DNA of 64,000 nt from Collinsella aerofaciens (GTDB lineage Bacteria > Actinomycetota > Coriobacteriia > Coriobacteriales > Coriobacteriaceae). Below are positions 46,444 through 55,326 of the stretch, one piece after another. The translations under genes were made by a program, and so were the position numbers. How positions within the stretch are numbered: position 1 is the first letter of the stretch; the number at the start of each line of letters is the position of its first letter. The notes below the pieces were generated by a model. The model saw only the letters and a list, made by a program, of their open reading frames with translations, did no database searches and was not told the origin of the DNA. Location of the stretch: assembly GCF_019131995.1 (NCBI RefSeq), contig NZ_JAHONA010000007.1, positions 33,580 to 97,579 of the forward strand, written 5' to 3'.

Positions 46444-47844
46444 TTAGGCCTGCTCGGAAGCCTTGGGCTCGTCCTTGTACAGGACGAACGAGACGGCAAA
46501 GGAAACCAGCGCGGCGATCGCAAACATAATCGCGTACTGCACAGGCTGGGCCAGGCACAGCAGGATACCGAAGATACCCGTAACACCCGTGCCGGAGGCA
46601 GCCAGCGAAGTGAGCGCGCAGACCAGGGCACCGCAACCGCCGCCGATGCAGCCGGCGATGAAGGGCTTAAAGAAGCGCAGGTTCACACCAAAGATGGCAG
46701 GCTCGGTAATGCCCATGAAGGCGGACAGGGCCGAAGGAAGCGCCAGACCCTTGATCTTGGCATCGCGGGTCTTAAAGGCAACGGCGAGCGCGGCACCACC
46801 CTGGGCGATGTTGGCAGCGCTGGCGATGGGCAGCCAATAGGTCACACCGTACTGAGCGAGCTGGCCCAGATCGATGGCGGTGTACATCTGGTGGATACCG
46901 GTAACGACCGTGGGGGCATAGAACAGGCCGACGATAAAGGAACCGATGCCAAAGGGCAGGGTGAGCAGGGCCTGAATCAGACCGAGAATGGCGTTCTCGG
47001 CCCACACGAAGATGGGGCCGACGGCAACGAGGGTCACGAGCACGGTCACGAACACCGAGACGAGCGGGGTCACAAAGAGGTCGAACATCTCGGGAACGAT
47101 CTTGTGCAGGCGCTTCTCGAGGAAGGCCAGAATAGCGCAGGCGATGACGATGGGGATAACGTGGCCTTGATAACCGACCCACTCAAAGCTGTACACACCG
47201 GGGATGACGTTGACCATGGTCTGCACGCCCTCGGAGGCAACCGTGTAGGCGCTCTGTAGCGAGGAGTTGATGAACGCACCACCGACAACGGCGCCCAGAT
47301 ACGGGTTGGCGCCAAAGGCCTTAGCGGCGGAGTAACCGATCAGGATCTGCAGAATGCCAAAGGACGTGCCCGAGACCAGGTCGGCAATCTTGTAGATAAA
47401 GTTATTGGTGTCGAGCGCGATAAAGCCGTTGGAGGCCATAAAGTTGAGGGAGCTCATAATGCCCAGCAGCAGACCCGAGGCCACGATGGCAGGGATGATG
47501 GGGACAAAGACGTCGCCGAGCACCTTAATGGCGCGCATAAAGATGTTCTGCTGCTGCGCCGCGGCCTCCTTGACCTCGGCCTTGGTGGCAGCCTCGACGC
47601 CACTGAGCGCGATGAACTCCTCGTAGACCTTATTAACGGTGCCAGTGCCAAAAATAATCTGGAGCTGGCCCTGGGCTTCAAAGACGCCCTTAGCGCCGTC
47701 GATATTCTCGAGGGCCTCCTTGTCAACCTTGGCATTATCGGCAATCACCAAGCGCAGACGCGTGGCGCAGTGCGCGGCCGAAACAACGTTGCCGGCGCCA
47801 CCGATGTTGTCGAGCACCTCTTGGGCTGATTTGCGGTAGTCCAT
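46444..47844 (-). CDS. scrA: PTS sucrose-type EIIBC component
   Basis: Membrane permease that imports and phosphorylates sucrose (or a related beta-glucoside/trehalose sugar). The 466-residue protein has an N-terminal EIIB domain with the phosphorylated cysteine C26 in AAHCATRLRLV, then an EIIC domain of about ten membrane segments containing GITEPAIFGVNLR. There is no EIIA domain, so phosphate must come from a separate IIA protein. The ATG at 47844 (MDYRKSAQEV) follows GGAAAGGGAAG. Neighbouring scrB and the LacI regulator support sucrose as substrate. Confidence 0.92.
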   Translation of the reverse strand: MDYRKSAQEVLDNIGGAGNVVSAAHCATRLRLVIADNAKVDKEALENIDGAKGVFEAQGQLQIIFGTGTVNKVYEEFIALSGVEAATKAEVKEAAAQQQNIFMRAIKVLGDVFVPIIPAIVASGLLLGIMSSLNFMASNGFIALDTNNFIYKIADLVSGTSFGILQILIGYSAAKAFGANPYLGAVVGGAFINSSLQSAYTVASEGVQTMVNVIPGVYSFEWVGYQGHVIPIVIACAILAFLEKRLHKIVPEMFDLFVTPLVSVFVTVLVTLVAVGPIFVWAENAILGLIQALLTLPFGIGSFIVGLFYAPTVVTGIHQMYTAIDLGQLAQYGVTYWLPIASAANIAQGGAALAVAFKTRDAKIKGLALPSALSAFMGITEPAIFGVNLRFFKPFIAGCIGGGCGALVCALTSLAASGTGVTGIFGILLCLAQPVQYAIMFAIAALVSFAVSFVLYKDEPKASEQA

Positions 47845-47900
47845 GACTTCCCTTTCCTCCAACGGGTGCATGCGCACCCGACTACCTTTGACACTTACAC

Positions 47901-47940
47901 TGTAATCGTTTTCAGTTTCATATGTCTGTAATCGTTTTCA
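47901..47940. promoter_or_regulatory. Two tandem LacI/cre-type operators
   Basis: Two identical copies of TGTAATCGTTTTCA (47901-47914 and 47927-47940), 26 bases apart, read on the minus strand as TGAAAACGATTACA, a good cre/LacI-family operator. They lie 57 bases upstream of the scrA start and just below the LacI gene. Confidence 0.85.
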
Positions 47941-48028
47941 TAGTAGGGTGAACGGTAGGAAAAAGCCGGCGAATGGTAGTTTTACCGCAAAAACAGGGGC
48001 CTCAAAGGCAGGCAGACATGCCCAAAGC

Positions 48029-49009
48029 CTAGACATTCATAAGTTGATGGCCGAGTTTGAGCGTCTTGAGACCGCTCTCCCCCTCCACGCCATCGAGCGT
48101 GTTGAGCAACATATTGGTCGCCTCGACGCCACTGGTCAGGTAGCCATAATGCACGGTGGGAATGCCGCCCGTCAGCGCGCGCAAAAACGCGTTGTCGCCA
48201 AAACCGCTCACGCGGTGTATACCCTCGCCCATGCCGCGAACCTCATCGATGGCACGCAGCGCGCCCGCCGCCATGGTGTCGGTCGCGCACGCGATAAACG
48301 AAACATCGGGGTCGACGGAAAGCAGTTCACGCGCCGCACCATAGCCCGAGTCGAGCGTAAACGAGCCCAGGCGAATTAAGGCGGCATCGAGCGGGTTGCC
48401 CGCGGCGCGCAATCCGGCCTCAAAACCGCGACGGCGGTCATAACCAGCCGCGCGGTCTTCTTCAGTAACTCCAATGTAGGCGATCTTGCCATCTACCCGA
48501 CCCGCGAGCGCCTGGCCCAGCTCAAAGGCAGCCTCGTAATCGTCATGGTAGACGCAAGCCGCGCCCTCAACATTCTGACCGATCAGCACGATGGGCACGC
48601 GGCACGATTCAATCGCCCGACGGTGCTCGTCGGTAATCATGGTTGCTACCAGCACAATGCCATCGACCGGGTGGTTTTGGAATAAATCGAGGTATTCGAG
48701 CTCGCGATCGGGGGCATTGTCGGTATTGGCAAGCAACATCTGGTAGCCACGACGACCGAGCACCTGGCCGATGCCGGCGGTAATGCGGCTCACGGATTCC
48801 GAGTTGATCTTGGGCACAATGACGCCGATGAGCTTGGTAGAGCCGGTGCGCAGCGCGCGAGCCTGGCTGGACCGCACGTATCCGGTCAGCTCAATCGCCT
48901 GCTTAATGCGCTCGGCCTTGTCCGCCGAGATATATCCACCGTTGAGGTAGCGCGAGACGGCGGCGCTCGAAACGCCCGCCAGCTCGGCCACATCTTTCAT
49001 CTTTACCAC
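48029..49009 (-). CDS. LacI family transcriptional regulator
   Basis: Sugar-responsive repressor. The roughly 326-residue protein starts with the LacI helix-turn-helix (MKDVAELAGVSSAAVSRYLN), then the hinge (RALRTGSTKLIGVIVPKI) and a periplasmic-binding-protein-like effector domain. The GTG at 49009 (VVKMKDVAEL) is spaced about five bases from AGGGG; the internal ATG at 49000 is the alternative. It lies directly upstream of scrA on the same strand and most probably binds the tandem operators at 47901-47940, released by sucrose-6-phosphate or fructose. Confidence 0.93.
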   Translation of the reverse strand: MVKMKDVAELAGVSSAAVSRYLNGGYISADKAERIKQAIELTGYVRSSQARALRTGSTKLIGVIVPKINSESVSRITAGIGQVLGRRGYQMLLANTDNAPDRELEYLDLFQNHPVDGIVLVATMITDEHRRAIESCRVPIVLIGQNVEGAACVYHDDYEAAFELGQALAGRVDGKIAYIGVTEEDRAAGYDRRRGFEAGLRAAGNPLDAALIRLGSFTLDSGYGAARELLSVDPDVSFIACATDTMAAGALRAIDEVRGMGEGIHRVSGFGDNAFLRALTGGIPTVHYGYLTSGVEATNMLLNTLDGVEGESGLKTLKLGHQLMNV

Positions 49010-49114
49010 AAGCACCCCTGACAACGAATTCACAAGCACCATGATAGCTGCCTTGCCAGCAAATTGAGTAAATAGAATTCCTGGTCGAGCAGATGCCCGC
49101 GCAGCGTCGAGCGG

Positions 49115-49138
49115 TCCGGCGTTTGTTAAAACGCCGGA
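49115..49138 (-). other. Hairpin after the Pel-type operon
   Basis: A 10-bp perfect stem TCCGGCGTTT/AAACGCCGGA (49115-49124 with 49129-49138) begins seven bases past the last gene of the operon. It has no T-run, so it may be a weak terminator or a 3'-end stabiliser. Confidence 0.55.
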
Positions 49139-49144
49139 ACATAG

Positions 49145-49810
49145 TTACCCGTGGTATTCGCCGTTGTATTGGATTAACGTCAGGTCTTCCACGCCGTCGA
49201 GCGCGCGGATGGCGTCGGCATAGGGCATATCCATGCCGTCCGAGAACACCTCGACGGCCATCTCCACCTTGTCGCCGCGCATGGTCTTGGACTTGACGGT
49301 GAACTTGGTGCGCCCAAATGCACGCACGATGTCATCGCCAGTGTTCTGGCCAGTGTAGTGAATGACCATCATGTACACGCGCGCCTTGTCCTGGTGGCTC
49401 GCAAAGCCGGCGATCATCACCACGATGACCACCGCCGTGAGCCCCACGAGCGCATACATGCCGGCACCCGCCGTAATGCCCGTGGTAATGGCCCAAAACA
49501 GATATAGCAGGTCGAGCGGGTCCTTGACCGCCGTACGATAGCGGACGATGGACAGAGCACCGACCATACCGAGCGAGATGACCACGTTCGTCGAGATCGC
49601 GAGTGTGACCATGCAGGTGAGCACGCACATGCCCACGAGCGTCACGGCAAAGCTGCGCGAGTACACCACGCCGGTAAAAAAGCGCTTGTACACGCAATAG
49701 ATCAGGATGCCCATGGCGAGCGCCACGAGCAGCGACAGGCCGATCTTGGCAGGGTCGACCTGACCAAACGCCTCCAAGACGGAGTTCTTAAAAAAGTCCC
49801 TGGTGCTCAT
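49145..49810 (-). CDS. DUF4956 membrane protein, last gene of Pel-type operon
   Basis: A 221-residue integral membrane protein of the DUF4956 family. About four hydrophobic segments occupy residues 20-140, with the conserved cytoplasmic stretch MVGALSIVRYRTAVKDPLDL between them. A soluble C-terminal domain (about 145-221) has a ferredoxin-like pattern. The biochemical role is unknown. DUF4956 proteins recur next to VTC and CotH genes, as here, which suggests a shared membrane complex. The gene begins four bases after the VTC gene. Confidence 0.85.
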   Translation of the reverse strand: MSTRDFFKNSVLEAFGQVDPAKIGLSLLVALAMGILIYCVYKRFFTGVVYSRSFAVTLVGMCVLTCMVTLAISTNVVISLGMVGALSIVRYRTAVKDPLDLLYLFWAITTGITAGAGMYALVGLTAVVIVVMIAGFASHQDKARVYMMVIHYTGQNTGDDIVRAFGRTKFTVKSKTMRGDKVEMAVEVFSDGMDMPYADAIRALDGVEDLTLIQYNGEYHG

Positions 49811-49813
49811 GGT

Positions 49814-50605
49814 CTAAATATCCCCTCGTTTCTCAAAATCCGATTCCCAGTAATTAAATCCGCGCAGGTAGGCGGTCTTTTCGTAACACAGGCAGTACTT
49901 GGAGACCGCCGTGAGCTCAGCCGCGCCCGGCGGCACCATATCGCGCACCAGCTGCGGGCAAAACTCCGTAAACTTGACCTCCATCACCAGCTTGCCGGGC
50001 TCCAGCACGGGCAATGCGGGCAAGGTCGCATCAAAAATATCGAAACTCCCCACCGCGGCACGCACGTTCATGTCAAACGTAATACGCACGGTTCCTTCGT
50101 CCATCACCCACGGCTCGCGCTCGTAATCCACGATGGTCCGCGGGCGCATCATGTTGCAAATGCACTCGATGTAGAACTCGCGACAGAGCGGATAGGGGCT
50201 CCTGAGCAAAAAGTCGTAGTCGCCGGCCAGGATCTGCTCAAACTCGTCGCGCGTGAGCGGCGCGTCCTCCTTGTAGATCCAGCTACCGTACTTCTTTTTG
50301 CGCTCGAGCTTAATCACCTTGTCGCTGCCGTTATAGATGCGCACGCGATACTTTTTTCGCAAGAGAATGCCGGCGTCTTTTTCCTCGTAGGCCGAGTTGC
50401 AGTAGTCGTCAAAGTACAGGCTGCGAATGGTGTAACCGCCCGCCCGCGCATGCTTATCCAGCTTGAACACCGGCGCCATACGGCAGGCTAGTGCGGCATG
50501 CTCGCCCTCATTAATGAGATATTTGAGCTCGTGGCGGTAACGCTCCTGCGTGGTTCGCGCAGGCGGAGCCGCCAAGCGCTCAAGCAGCGCGCTAGCCCTC
50601 CTCAT
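49814..50605 (-). CDS. VTC-domain (polyphosphate polymerase-like) protein
   Basis: A 263-residue soluble protein with a VTC domain of the CYTH/triphosphate-tunnel superfamily; VTC4 of yeast makes polyphosphate from ATP. Tunnel residues typical of the family are visible in ERYRHELKYLI, TIRSLYFDDY, KKYRVRIYNG, IKLERKKKYG and VMEVKFTEFCP. The ATG at 50605 lies inside the end of cotH (14-base overlap); the longer frame to 50641 is less likely. No membrane SPX partner is present; the neighbouring DUF4956 protein may provide the membrane anchor. Polymerising activity is inferred, not shown. Confidence 0.85.
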   Translation of the reverse strand: MRRASALLERLAAPPARTTQERYRHELKYLINEGEHAALACRMAPVFKLDKHARAGGYTIRSLYFDDYCNSAYEEKDAGILLRKKYRVRIYNGSDKVIKLERKKKYGSWIYKEDAPLTRDEFEQILAGDYDFLLRSPYPLCREFYIECICNMMRPRTIVDYEREPWVMDEGTVRITFDMNVRAAVGSFDIFDATLPALPVLEPGKLVMEVKFTEFCPQLVRDMVPPGAAELTAVSKYCLCYEKTAYLRGFNYWESDFEKRGDI

Positions 50606-52361
50606 ACGTGTCCCCCACGACCTTACCGCCATCCTTGACATAGAAGCACAGCATGCCGTACTGTTTGCCGCCGTCGGTCACATAGTAGTCAAACGCATCT
50701 TGCGTATAGCCGTCGGAGTTGGTGGCGCGCACGCGCGCAAAGTACTGGCCGGCATCGGGCGCATCGCACGTCACCTCCGGCAGCAGCACGTCCTCGGCCT
50801 TAAAGACCACGTCGCTTATGGCATAGTCGCGCGCAAGTTCCACGGTATAGCGAATGTCGCGCGCCTTAAAGTCGTAGGAAGCATCCCAGTTGATGCGCAA
50901 CTTACCGTTATCGATCTGCGGCACGCCAATGTAGAACGGCATGGGCTTTTTATAGCTCTCGCGAAAGCTCTTATAGTTCTCCTCGATCTCGGAAGGAATC
51001 GCCGCGGCAATCTGCTCGTATTCGTCCTTCGTCACGGGCAGATTCTCCAGGTCGGGCGCAGCAAAGACGAGCGGCTCCGTGACCTCGCGATAATGCTCGA
51101 CCATCTTGCTCAGACGCTCTTCGGTCAAATACGAGCGCAGGTCCTTGACGGCGCTATCGAGTTCGCTGCGGAACGACTTGCTGCGCAACGCGCGGTTAAA
51201 CAGCACGTTGCCCCAGTAGTTGCTCACGCCGCGCTCCCAGCTCGCATAATCCGAGAATCCCGTCAGGCTCAACTCGAGCTTGCGCAGCATGCCGTCGTTA
51301 TCCCAATCCAGGATGTACCAGACCTTGGAGTTAAGCGGGCTGTACAGATAGCAGTTACGGTTCTGCGTGTCGCAATTGCCCGTCAAGATCTGAAACGCCA
51401 TCCAATAGACCAGGTTCTCGGTATCGAAGTAGGTGTCGAGCACATCGTCGATCTTTTGCGTATCGTCGTTGAGCGCATCGAGCATCTCGATGAGCTTGGT
51501 GTGGTCCGAATCGCCCTTAATCTCGAGCATGCCCTCAAAGTTTGCCTGGTTGTAGTCGGGATCGTCGGCAAGCTTAATGGTGTCCTCGTAGCGATGGAAA
51601 TCGAAGTTGTTCACCTTGTACAGATGCCCGTTCTTATCCAGGCCATGTGCCTTAAGCGCCGTCTTGTTGAGCTGCTCCACCTGCGTAAACAGGCCGTAGT
51701 CCTCAAAGGTGTCGTTGAACTTTTCGGTCTGGTCGCACACCCACAGATGCACAAACTGCGTACGCAGGCCCATCATCTGGGGTATCCCGCGGATAAGGTC
51801 ATAGGCCATCTTGTTGCGAAAACGCATACCCTCGCCCATGTGCTTGTTGAGCGCAATCGCGCGCTGTTGGCGCCAAGTACCCTTGCCCTTTTTGAGCTCC
51901 ACCTTGTAATTCTTTTGCGAGTTGTTGCTCGATGTCTGACCGCGCACCTGCACGGTGGCATTGGGCGCTTCCTCGCCATAGCCAACCTCGCCGGCCACCG
52001 GGCCGTCTTCGTCGCCCGCCTGCAGCAGGCCCATAACCTGATAGCGCGTCACCCCCATGTCGGCATAGTCATACACCGAGTACGTGTTGATCTCGGCCCA
52101 GCTGTGGTCGGTGTTCTCGGAGCTGTTGCCGCGCGAGACCGTCAGGTACATGGTCACAATGCCCGAGTCGTCGTAGACCTCGTACAGCTCATCTTTATCG
52201 CGAAGGTGCTTGGTACCGTCCGAGGCCTCAGCCTTTTTAATCTTGTCCTGCTTTTTGACCTTTTTGGTCGAGGATTCGTCCTGAGACGAACAGCCCGAAA
52301 GCAACAGCGCGCCGGCAGCTGCCTCGATCAGGCAGCGGCGAGACATCAACTTATCGATCAT
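50592..52361 (-). CDS. CotH-family kinase-like lipoprotein
   Basis: A 589-residue secreted lipoprotein: basic start MIDKLMSRR, hydrophobic stretch, and lipobox LLSGC (cysteine about residue 24), then a Ser/Lys-rich linker. The CotH kinase fold follows, with VRGQTSSNNSQKNYKVELKK and the catalytic-type block ILTGNCDTQNRNCYLY followed by WYILDWDND. A fibronectin-like region precedes the C-terminus. CotH of Bacillus phosphorylates spore-coat proteins; here an extracellular matrix or envelope substrate is plausible. The ATG at 52361 follows GGGGAGG and overlaps pelG by 11 bases. Confidence 0.88.
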   Translation of the reverse strand: MIDKLMSRRCLIEAAAGALLLSGCSSQDESSTKKVKKQDKIKKAEASDGTKHLRDKDELYEVYDDSGIVTMYLTVSRGNSSENTDHSWAEINTYSVYDYADMGVTRYQVMGLLQAGDEDGPVAGEVGYGEEAPNATVQVRGQTSSNNSQKNYKVELKKGKGTWRQQRAIALNKHMGEGMRFRNKMAYDLIRGIPQMMGLRTQFVHLWVCDQTEKFNDTFEDYGLFTQVEQLNKTALKAHGLDKNGHLYKVNNFDFHRYEDTIKLADDPDYNQANFEGMLEIKGDSDHTKLIEMLDALNDDTQKIDDVLDTYFDTENLVYWMAFQILTGNCDTQNRNCYLYSPLNSKVWYILDWDNDGMLRKLELSLTGFSDYASWERGVSNYWGNVLFNRALRSKSFRSELDSAVKDLRSYLTEERLSKMVEHYREVTEPLVFAAPDLENLPVTKDEYEQIAAAIPSEIEENYKSFRESYKKPMPFYIGVPQIDNGKLRINWDASYDFKARDIRYTVELARDYAISDVVFKAEDVLLPEVTCDAPDAGQYFARVRATNSDGYTQDAFDYYVTDGGKQYGMLCFYVKDGGKVVGDTYEEG

Positions 52362-53895
52362 CAGAACCTCCCCAATGTTTTTGGTACAGGCGGACCACCA
52401 TACGTTCAAACGCACTGCGCGGCTCACCGCCCGCGCGCTTGTCCTCGTAGCATTGCTCAACACGGTCGAGCACCCGGCCAAGTTCGGTAAACCAGCCCGT
52501 CTTGTCGGTCGCCACAATGGGCTGCTGGCTCAGGATACGATACGGCAAGTTGGAGGTATAGGTATCGAGCCGCAGCAGCGCCACGATAAAAAACACCGCC
52601 GCACCCAACAAAAAGCCAAAGCCGTAAAACTGCTGCGGCAAAAGCAACGAAGCGGCAGTCGCCAGCCCGGCCACACCGGCAAACAGGCCCGAAGCCAGCA
52701 CGGCTCCCTTATAGTCGGTAAAGTACAGCAAGATGAGCATCACCGTATTGCCCACGGCATACAGGCCATAGCCCACGCACAGCGTGCGAAAATACCCGTG
52801 CATCAGGTTGTTAAAGCCCAACGGTAGGGCCGACAGCACCGTGGTCTCGAGCGAAATGACCGCCGCGGTCACAAACAGCTGCTTGAGCGCACAAAAGCGC
52901 AGTTCGCTGTTAAGCGTGGAGAGCATCTCCTCCTCGGCCACCACAATGTCGCCCACCACGCCGCCGTCATTGAACAGGCTGTAGTAGTCGTGGTAGCGCG
53001 GATAGAAGTTGACCTCGACCGAGACCACAAAGTTGACGGTCGTGACCAGGATCGTCAAAAACGCAATGAGCGCCGGCACATCGTAGTAGGGCGCACCATA
53101 AAACAAGCCCTTGACCTGCACGCCAATAGGACCGGCCCAAATAATCACCAGGTGCGCAAAAAGTCCCAGATTGGTTAACAGGCCCGTGAGCGCCAGCGGC
53201 ATAAACTGATCGAGCCACTGCAAAAAGGGCCAGGGGCTGCGGTCGCTCTGAGGAAAATACCGGTACAGCAGCACCACGTCCCAGGCGAGCATGACGCCGT
53301 AGCCCAGAGCAATTGACGCCAACAAGCCCTCGACCGGCGGCAGTCCCAGCGCCAGCGCGGCCAGGGCGCACAGGCACGCCACGCCAATGGCAGCCGCAAA
53401 GCTGCACAGGATGCCGCGGTAATCCTTGATGGCCGTGAGGTAGCTCATGCCGTTCCAGTTGACGATCATAATGTTGAACAGCCACAGACACAGCAGCCCC
53501 TGCAGCAGCGTGGCGCCCGAGAACAGCAAAAAGACGCCGTAGAGCACCGTGCCCGCAACGAGCATAATGGCGTTGGAGCCCCAAAACGAAGGTAGGATCT
53601 CATCCTCGCGCTCGGCAAAAAGCATATCGGCCAAAAAGCGCGTGACCGGCATAGAGAAAAAACTCGCGAGCGTGAGCGACGCCAGCAGCGTATAGGTCAC
53701 CATGCACACCAGCAGATCTTGGTTGGCACGGCCCACACCCCACAGACCGCACAGCACCAAGATACCCACCTGGAGCAGCACGCCCAGCAGCATGGGGCCC
53801 GTACACACAATGCCGGCGTAGCCATAGGCGCGCATCGTGGCAAACAGACCCTTGCGCCTAAACAGGCGCTTGAGCTCAAAACCGATTCCGGCCAC
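52351..53895 (-). CDS. pelG: Exopolysaccharide transporter PelG
   Basis: Multi-pass membrane flippase of the polysaccharide transporter superfamily that exports the Pel polymer. The 514-residue protein has about twelve membrane segments and the PelG N-terminus MAGIGFELKRLFRRKG. LYRYFPQSDRSPW and the motif EVNFYPRYHDYYSLFNDGG are characteristic. It begins four bases after pelF stops and overlaps cotH. In Pseudomonas it works with PelD, PelE and PelF; the same partners are encoded just upstream. Confidence 0.93.
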   Translation of the reverse strand: MAGIGFELKRLFRRKGLFATMRAYGYAGIVCTGPMLLGVLLQVGILVLCGLWGVGRANQDLLVCMVTYTLLASLTLASFFSMPVTRFLADMLFAEREDEILPSFWGSNAIMLVAGTVLYGVFLLFSGATLLQGLLCLWLFNIMIVNWNGMSYLTAIKDYRGILCSFAAAIGVACLCALAALALGLPPVEGLLASIALGYGVMLAWDVVLLYRYFPQSDRSPWPFLQWLDQFMPLALTGLLTNLGLFAHLVIIWAGPIGVQVKGLFYGAPYYDVPALIAFLTILVTTVNFVVSVEVNFYPRYHDYYSLFNDGGVVGDIVVAEEEMLSTLNSELRFCALKQLFVTAAVISLETTVLSALPLGFNNLMHGYFRTLCVGYGLYAVGNTVMLILLYFTDYKGAVLASGLFAGVAGLATAASLLLPQQFYGFGFLLGAAVFFIVALLRLDTYTSNLPYRILSQQPIVATDKTGWFTELGRVLDRVEQCYEDKRAGGEPRSAFERMVVRLYQKHWGGSDDR

Positions 53896-53898
53896 CGG

Positions 53899-55326
53899 CT
53901 ACTCCCCCTCTCTGGGCAGGTCAAACGCTTGCGCCGTCTCGTCGTACAGCGCGCGATAGTTGGCGAGCATCTGCTCGTGCAAGAAGTACGTGGCAACGCG
54001 ACGCTGGCCGCGCTCCCCCATCTCAATGCGACGAGCGCGGCTTGTGCACATGCGTTCCATGGCATCAGCCAAGCCCTTGCGATACATGGGCGGCGTCACA
54101 AAACCCGCCACGCCAAAGTCGTCGCCCGGGGCGCCTTCGAGAAGCTCGCGACAGCAGCCCACCTCAGTCGTCACGCAGGGACGGCGCGCCGCAAGCGACT
54201 CCAGCACGCTGAGCGGCTGGCCCTCGGAGATGCTCGTCAAAATGGTAAAGTCGAGCTTTTCCATGTACTCGACCACGTTGACGCGGCCGGTAAAGATCAG
54301 GTCGCGCACGCCCAGGGTTTCGACCAGCGCGTGGCACTCGGCGCCGTACTCCTCGTCGTCCACGCCGCCCATGATGTGCAGGCGCACCTTGGGCAGGCGC
54401 TCGTGCAGCTCAAAGAAGGCATAGATCATGGTCTTGACGTCCTTGATGGGTGCCAGGCGCACCACCGCGCCAATGTCCACCCAGCCGTCATCGGGCTTTA
54501 AGGGAATATCCTTAAAGCGGTCGAACTGGATGCCGTTGGGGATGACTAGGCATTTGCTCGCATCGCAGCCCATATCGATCTGCGTCTTGCGGGCGTTATG
54601 GAACAAACTCGTCACGCGGAAGGCGCGGCGGTAGATCTCCTCCGAAAGCAGGTAGAAAAAGCGAATCCAGCGGTCCTTAAAGGACGGCACCACCCAATCG
54701 GCGCGAATGATCTCTTCCTCGCGCTCGCGGGTATAGATGCCGTGCTCGGTGAGCAGCACCGGCGCATGGTGAACGCTTGAGCCCAGGCAGGCGAGCAGGC
54801 CGCCGTAGCCGGTCGAGATAGCGTGGTACACATCGGCAACCGGCACCTCGCTGCCCAGCAGGTAGAGCACCGGCAACAGCATAGAGCGCATGGTGTGGAA
54901 TGCGTCGGCAAAGGGCGTGTAGGGGTACTCGGCAAGGCACACGTCGCGGAAGATGTCCATAAACGTTCGGCTCTGCAAAAACGAGAGCGGATGCACGCGA
55001 CGGCGGTGGAAGATATCGAATAACACGTCCCAGTCCGGATTGGAGAGCGACACCAGACGGCGTAGCGCCTCGCGCTCACGGTCGTTAAAACTGGCTTCAT
55101 GTTGCTCGCCCGAAAGCCGCAGGGCATCGTCCAGGAACACCTCGTGCACCTCGACCACGTTGCCGGGCAGCTCGTAGACAAACTTGCCGCGGTCGGCAGC
55201 ATGTGCGCCGATCACCCATAGCACAAACTCATGCTCGGGCATGGCCTGGATATAGCCATGCATCCAGGTAGATACGCCGCCGTGCACATAGGGGTAGCAA
55301 CCCTCGAGTACCAAGCAGATTCTCAT
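53899..55326 (-). CDS. pelF: Pel glycosyltransferase PelF
   Basis: Cytoplasmic family GT4 glycosyltransferase that polymerises the Pel backbone from UDP-sugars. The 475-residue protein has the PelF N-terminus MRICLVLEGCYPYVHGGVST, AISTGYGGLLACLG and VIPNGIQFDRF. The C-terminal nucleotide-sugar domain carries VRLAPIKDVKTMI and SISEGQPLSVLESLAARRP. Its ATG overlaps the upstream deacetylase gene (four bases). UDP-GalNAc/GlcNAc is the substrate in characterised Pel systems; substrate here is inferred. Confidence 0.94.
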   Translation of the reverse strand: MRICLVLEGCYPYVHGGVSTWMHGYIQAMPEHEFVLWVIGAHAADRGKFVYELPGNVVEVHEVFLDDALRLSGEQHEASFNDREREALRRLVSLSNPDWDVLFDIFHRRRVHPLSFLQSRTFMDIFRDVCLAEYPYTPFADAFHTMRSMLLPVLYLLGSEVPVADVYHAISTGYGGLLACLGSSVHHAPVLLTEHGIYTREREEEIIRADWVVPSFKDRWIRFFYLLSEEIYRRAFRVTSLFHNARKTQIDMGCDASKCLVIPNGIQFDRFKDIPLKPDDGWVDIGAVVRLAPIKDVKTMIYAFFELHERLPKVRLHIMGGVDDEEYGAECHALVETLGVRDLIFTGRVNVVEYMEKLDFTILTSISEGQPLSVLESLAARRPCVTTEVGCCRELLEGAPGDDFGVAGFVTPPMYRKGLADAMERMCTSRARRIEMGERGQRRVATYFLHEQMLANYRALYDETAQAFDLPREGE

